Origin: Saccharomyces uvarum
Taxonomy: Eukaryota > Ascomycota > Saccharomycetes > Saccharomycetales > Saccharomycetaceae
DNA: 64,000 nt
NCBI GenBank assembly: GCA_947243795.1
Contig: OX365940.1
Location: 496,001 to 560,000, forward strand
Direction: 5' to 3'
Each line of letters opens with the position of its first letter. Positions within the stretch are counted from its first letter, which is position 1. A program made the position numbers and the translations under genes. Under the pieces are notes generated by a model. It made no database searches. It saw only the letters and a program-made list of their open reading frames with translations, and had not been told where the DNA came from. Positions 60,425 through 64,000 of the stretch are shown piece after piece.

Positions 60425-62095
60425 ATGGCTTATGTTTCAGTAAATGCCATGAAAAGAGAAACACCGATCAGCAAAATGGGCAGTCCGAAACGAAGTGACT
60501 ACCTTAAGAGTTTTATTGGAGGTAATGTGGTTGCTCTCGGCGCTGGAACGCCTTATCTTTATTCATTTTATGCTCCTCAGCTACTAAGCAGATGTCGCAT
60601 TCCTATTTCTACTTCAGGTAAACTATCATTCTCTTTGACGATAGGGAGTTCACTAATGGGAATCTTAGCAGGCATTGTCGTCGACCGGAGCCCTAAACTC
60701 TCTTGTCTCATTGGTTCCATATGTGTTTTCATTGCGTACTTAATTTTGAACTTGTGCTATAAGCATGAATGGTCTAGTACTTATCTAATATCATTGAGCT
60801 TAGTGTTGATTGGGTATGGTTCTGTTTCAGGTTTTTATGCGTCTGTAAAATGTGCAAATACAAACTTCCCCCAACATAGGGGTACTGCTGGGGCATTTCC
60901 TGTGTCACTTTATGGTTTATCAGGCATGGTATTTTCATTTCTATGTTCAAAAATGTTTGGTGAAAACATTGAACATGTGTTTATCTTTTTGATGGCGACG
61001 TGCGGTAGTATGATCTTAGCTGGTTACTTTTCATTGGATATATTTACCAGTAGAGAGGAGGAAGACACAAGCATCAAGCAATGGGAGCTTCAAACAACCA
61101 CAGAAACAAATGATAATATAGTGCCATTATATGATAATAGTAAGGACTACATAGGTTCGCCAGTGCGTGCATCTTCACCAGCTATTCATGAAAATTATGC
61201 ATTGACAGACAATTTTCAAGAAACCTCAGAATTTTATGGCCTTGAAGATAGGCAACTATCAAATCGACCATTGTTACCGCCCTTCTCCCCACGTACTAAG
61301 TATGATGTCGAAGATGAGGATACCATAAAAAGTGTAGCAGATGGGAGTAACGGTGTACAAAAAAGTATGAAATCACATGTGCTACAAAGCTTAAAGTCTT
61401 CAACCTTTATTTGTTATTACGTAGTATTAGGTATACTTCAAGGTGTCGGTTTAATGTATATCTATTCCGTAGGATTTATGATACAGGCTCAGGCGGTTTC
61501 CCCACCTTTAGATCAGATATCAATTAATGCAGAAAAGATCCAATCCTTACAAGTAACTCTTTTATCCCTTCTTTCATTTTGCGGTAGGCTATCATCTGGA
61601 CCAATATCCGACTTTTTAGTCAAGAGGTTTAAAGCTCAAAGACTTTGGAATATTGTGATAGCGTCCTTATTGGTATATCTGGCATCAAATAAGATATCTG
61701 ATGACTTCAGCAATATTGAAGATTATTCCCTAAGGGCTTCTAAGGTATTTAAGAATATTTCTGTATGCTCAGCCATCTTTGGTTATTCGTTTGGCGTTTT
61801 ATTTGGTACTTTCCCCTCAGTAGTTGCTGATAGATTTGGCACCAATGGGTATAGCACTCTGTGGGGCGTCTTGACAACTGGCGGGATATTCTCAGTGAGT
61901 ATTTTTACCGATATATTAGGTAGGAATTTCAAAGCAAATACCTTTGGCAATGACGAAAACTGCAAAAAAGGAGTGTTTTGTTACAGCCATACATTTATGG
62001 TTACGAAATATTGCGCTGCTTTTACTCTATTGTTCGTTTTGGCACTAATTGGATATACATTTTATCGAAGAAGAACAACTGGAAACTCAAATTGA
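60425..62095 (+). CDS. Major-facilitator (NFD4/RHY1-type) membrane transporter, YMR155W-like
   Basis: 556 residues with about twelve hydrophobic segments in two blocks split by a long polar loop (about 215-320). The first block begins at FIGGNVVALGAGTPYLYSFYAPQL and includes GSSLMGILAGIVVDRSP. The second has YYVVLGILQGVGLMYIYSVGF and RLSSGPISDF, the DRxGR-like MFS loop. This is the fold of nodulin-like/monocarboxylate-like fungal transporters. The S. cerevisiae counterpart has no standard name and its substrate is unknown. The N-terminal 8 residues differ from S. cerevisiae; the ATG at 60425 is the first in frame and a second at 60449 is possible. Confidence 0.9.
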   Translation: MAYVSVNAMKRETPISKMGSPKRSDYLKSFIGGNVVALGAGTPYLYSFYAPQLLSRCRIPISTSGKLSFSLTIGSSLMGILAGIVVDRSPKLSCLIGSICVFIAYLILNLCYKHEWSSTYLISLSLVLIGYGSVSGFYASVKCANTNFPQHRGTAGAFPVSLYGLSGMVFSFLCSKMFGENIEHVFIFLMATCGSMILAGYFSLDIFTSREEEDTSIKQWELQTTTETNDNIVPLYDNSKDYIGSPVRASSPAIHENYALTDNFQETSEFYGLEDRQLSNRPLLPPFSPRTKYDVEDEDTIKSVADGSNGVQKSMKSHVLQSLKSSTFICYYVVLGILQGVGLMYIYSVGFMIQAQAVSPPLDQISINAEKIQSLQVTLLSLLSFCGRLSSGPISDFLVKRFKAQRLWNIVIASLLVYLASNKISDDFSNIEDYSLRASKVFKNISVCSAIFGYSFGVLFGTFPSVVADRFGTNGYSTLWGVLTTGGIFSVSIFTDILGRNFKANTFGNDENCKKGVFCYSHTFMVTKYCAAFTLLFVLALIGYTFYRRRTTGNSN

Positions 62096-62193
62096 ATGTC
62101 ATAGAACACCACTCTTCTAAATTTCGGTTCAATCACCGAATTACAAACACTATAAGAAACATTAATATACATATTCAACTTCTCGAAATTTCT

Positions 62194-62913
62194 TCATCCT
62201 TGAAATACTTCTTCAGGGTACCTAAATTCGACGTTTAAATTTTCAGCAAACTTTTTATCTGAATCACTGAAGTCTTTTTTCCTCCCAGCGGCATCACCAC
62301 AATAATATATCCAATTCAACTTAGTAGTAATTGGCAATAATTCTGAAACTCCGTAAGCATTATCTATATCTGTTTTAAAAAAATCTGCCATTCCTGTCAT
62401 TGGTTTTCGAACCTTTTCATAAATTTTAGGGTCATCGATATCATTTTTACTTGCACTTGGAAATGTAAACTTATTCTTATTTGTTACCAGAGCCTTCGGC
62501 CTTTTGGGTGCTGCATATAACCACAGTCTACTTAACAACGAATCTCCTCTTTTGTCGCTTTTAATGGCTTTCAACACGAGTGAAATCTTATTGATATATT
62601 TAGTACAGCTTTTGGAGGTTCTTGGGACGGTCACGACACCACCTTGGTTGGAAAATACGACTATAGTAGCTATTGGATCTTTTTCAATAATGTCAAAAAG
62701 ATAGTCCAGAGTCGATTTTTTGGAATTAAAACTCATAAACTGCCAATCGTCTGCACTTCTGCTAAACTTTGTATTTGGTGATTTTGGCTTTATGATCGTA
62801 TGATCCAAATCGAAGGCATAGACATTTAAACAAGGATCATCCTTGGACAGGGGCAGCGGGGAATTAGGCATGAATTTAATCAAGCATGGTGAAATGGTTG
62901 ATTTGTGAGACAT
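62194..62913 (-). CDS. TPP1: DNA 3'-phosphatase
   Basis: 239 residues (S. cerevisiae 238). HAD-type phosphatase: motif I DLDHT with Asp35 and Asp37, motif II SNQGG, Lys in the APKRPK region, motif IV YCGDAAGR with KKDFSDSDKKFA after it. This is the phosphatase half of the PNKP family, without a kinase domain. Known role: removes 3'-phosphates at strand breaks so that repair synthesis can begin. It diverges from S. cerevisiae mainly in loops. Convergent with the transporter gene. Confidence 0.95.
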   Translation of the reverse strand: MSHKSTISPCLIKFMPNSPLPLSKDDPCLNVYAFDLDHTIIKPKSPNTKFSRSADDWQFMSFNSKKSTLDYLFDIIEKDPIATIVVFSNQGGVVTVPRTSKSCTKYINKISLVLKAIKSDKRGDSLLSRLWLYAAPKRPKALVTNKNKFTFPSASKNDIDDPKIYEKVRKPMTGMADFFKTDIDNAYGVSELLPITTKLNWIYYCGDAAGRKKDFSDSDKKFAENLNVEFRYPEEVFQG

Positions 62914-63159
62914 ATGCTTTCTTTGGTGAGAATTCTACCCTATATTTTTAATTTTTGGATATATTTGACATAAGTTAATGTCAGCTTAAAATGGGAAAAG
63001 AGACGAAAGAAATTAAATGGACAAGAGATATAAATTTAGAAAAAAATAAAAAAAACGAGGACGTTCATTTGATTGAATAGCTCGTCTATTCAAAGAAAAT
63101 TAAATATATATATAGATTATCGACAGGAAGGAAAGTGGGATGAAATTGAACAAATATCT

Positions 63160-63924
63160 TCAAATGACGTCTGCCTTACCCACAGTTTCATAGTATTTAC
63201 AGATATTAGAGTCTTTGAGTTCCTTTGGAACAAGAATTGTGGTAACCACAGAAATTTCATTTTCAAATCTCGTTGCATCGGTAATCGAATGTGGGAAATT
63301 AACCACAATCAGTTTGTCACCGGCCTTGTAGTTTTCTTTCAAATACCTGCCTAAAAGCATGACTAGCATGCCTGTTGGTAGATTATCAACATACGTACCC
63401 GGCCCATATTCATTATAGTATTCATTCAATAAAGCCTCATACCTGTCATCTTCCAAAGTTCTAAAGTAGTCGATGACATTGACTGGATCTACAAACTGCG
63501 GTTCACTTGTGTCGTTACTTTGTGTTTTCCGTAACATTTTTTTAGTTTCCTCAACCGTGGGCAATAGAGAAAACTTTATATCAACGTCACCTTGCGGGAA
63601 AATAGCCATACGTCTTTTCAACCCATTAACGACATTGTCGAATTCTTCTGCCGATAATGATGTTTTTGGTTTATTCTTTTCTAGGGACTGCACTGTCTTG
63701 ACAAAAATCAATGTACCGATGATAGCAACAAGAAAAATTTTTTTGAATCCAGGGGCATCTATTTTAGTTGGCTTATTGGTCTTCGTGGTTGGGTTGTTGG
63801 TGGATGAATATCGAGCTTTCAGAAGAGATGCGCATGAGAGGGGCAATCGCTTCACCAAGCTGGCGTGCATATACGGACTACGCCGGCTGCTTGCCAGTAC
63901 ATTTTTACTCAATTGTCTCAGCAT
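63160..63924 (-). CDS. AIM36: Mitochondrial protein Aim36
   Basis: 254 residues from the ATG at 63924 (MLRQLSKNVLASSRRS). The N-terminus is an Arg-rich, acid-free mitochondrial presequence to about residue 40. A single membrane segment is at about 63-82 (FLVAIIGTLIFVKTV), followed by an intermembrane-space or matrix domain of unknown fold. Function is unknown; S. cerevisiae AIM36/FMP39 (YMR157C) affects mitochondrial inheritance. Codons upstream to 63954 start with GTG and are excluded. Confidence 0.93.
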   Translation of the reverse strand: MLRQLSKNVLASSRRSPYMHASLVKRLPLSCASLLKARYSSTNNPTTKTNKPTKIDAPGFKKIFLVAIIGTLIFVKTVQSLEKNKPKTSLSAEEFDNVVNGLKRRMAIFPQGDVDIKFSLLPTVEETKKMLRKTQSNDTSEPQFVDPVNVIDYFRTLEDDRYEALLNEYYNEYGPGTYVDNLPTGMLVMLLGRYLKENYKAGDKLIVVNFPHSITDATRFENEISVVTTILVPKELKDSNICKYYETVGKADVI

Positions 63925-64000
63925 GTCTCGTACACTGTTGGTGGATTTACGCACTATATCTTGTCTTCTTAGATAATCTGTTTTTATATGCTCTCTGTAT
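63925..64000 (-). other. AIM36 promoter, cut by window end
   Basis: 76 bp of upstream sequence; nothing more can be read. Confidence 0.4.

Noticed and set aside
1-64000. Ty elements, solo LTRs, tRNA genes, centromere or replication-origin calls
   Set aside because: No LTR ends or tRNA boxes were recognised. Origin consensus matches are too frequent in AT-rich spacers to support a call by eye.

Overview
The window is a collinear piece of a budding-yeast nuclear chromosome. Gene order and orientation match the right arm of Saccharomyces cerevisiae chromosome XIII from the 3' end of ASI1 (YMR119W) to AIM36 (YMR157C). It looks like a Saccharomyces sensu stricto species other than S. cerevisiae. 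Every neighbour is kept, but fast-evolving proteins (Tpp1, Aim36, Pso2, Epo1, Gat2, Nup53) differ in sequence and length from the S. cerevisiae versions I remember. I cannot name the species from sequence alone. No tRNA gene, Ty element, solo LTR or CRISPR array was recognised.

Layout. 1-9.4 kb: ASI1 end, ADE17, RPL15B, NCW1, PKR1, EPO1. 9.4-24 kb: STO1 (with intron), DLT1, SAS2, ECM16, POM152. 24-30.4 kb: DPI35, RRB1, JLP2, REC114 (3' intron), ERG29. 30.4-41 kb: GID8, GAT2, PSO2, CIN4, RIM11, SIP5. 41-46.2 kb: a ribosomal-stalk P1 gene relic, then the divergent intron-containing pair RPL13B/RPS16A, then FDO1. 46.6-54.3 kb: NDE1, TIF34, LDO45/LDO16 (overlapping, spliced), SWP1, IMP1. 54.9-64 kb: YIM1, NUP53, RIM13, the YMR155W-type transporter, TPP1, AIM36.

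The genes are single transcription units, not operons, but themes recur. Protein synthesis and ribosome assembly: RPL15B, RPL13B, RPS16A, TIF34, ECM16, RRB1; the last two have RRPE+PAC promoter pairs. Nuclear envelope and RNA export: ASI1, POM152, NUP53, STO1. Meiosis and pH/Ume6 signalling: REC114 (URS1 site in its promoter), RIM11 (kinase acting on Ume6), RIM13. Mitochondria: NDE1, IMP1, AIM36. DNA repair: PSO2, TPP1.

The best non-standard observation is at 41.41-41.73 kb: a decayed copy of a ribosomal P1 (RPP1A-type) gene. It sits where the whole-genome-duplication sister block (RPS16B-RPL13A-RPP1A on S. cerevisiae chromosome IV) predicts a lost duplicate. Others are a perfect 40-bp GC-rich palindrome upstream of NCW1, a stem-rich block between RPL13B and RPS16A, the same-frame intron of LDO45, an in-frame basic extension upstream of DPI35, and SBF-type sites upstream of FDO1.
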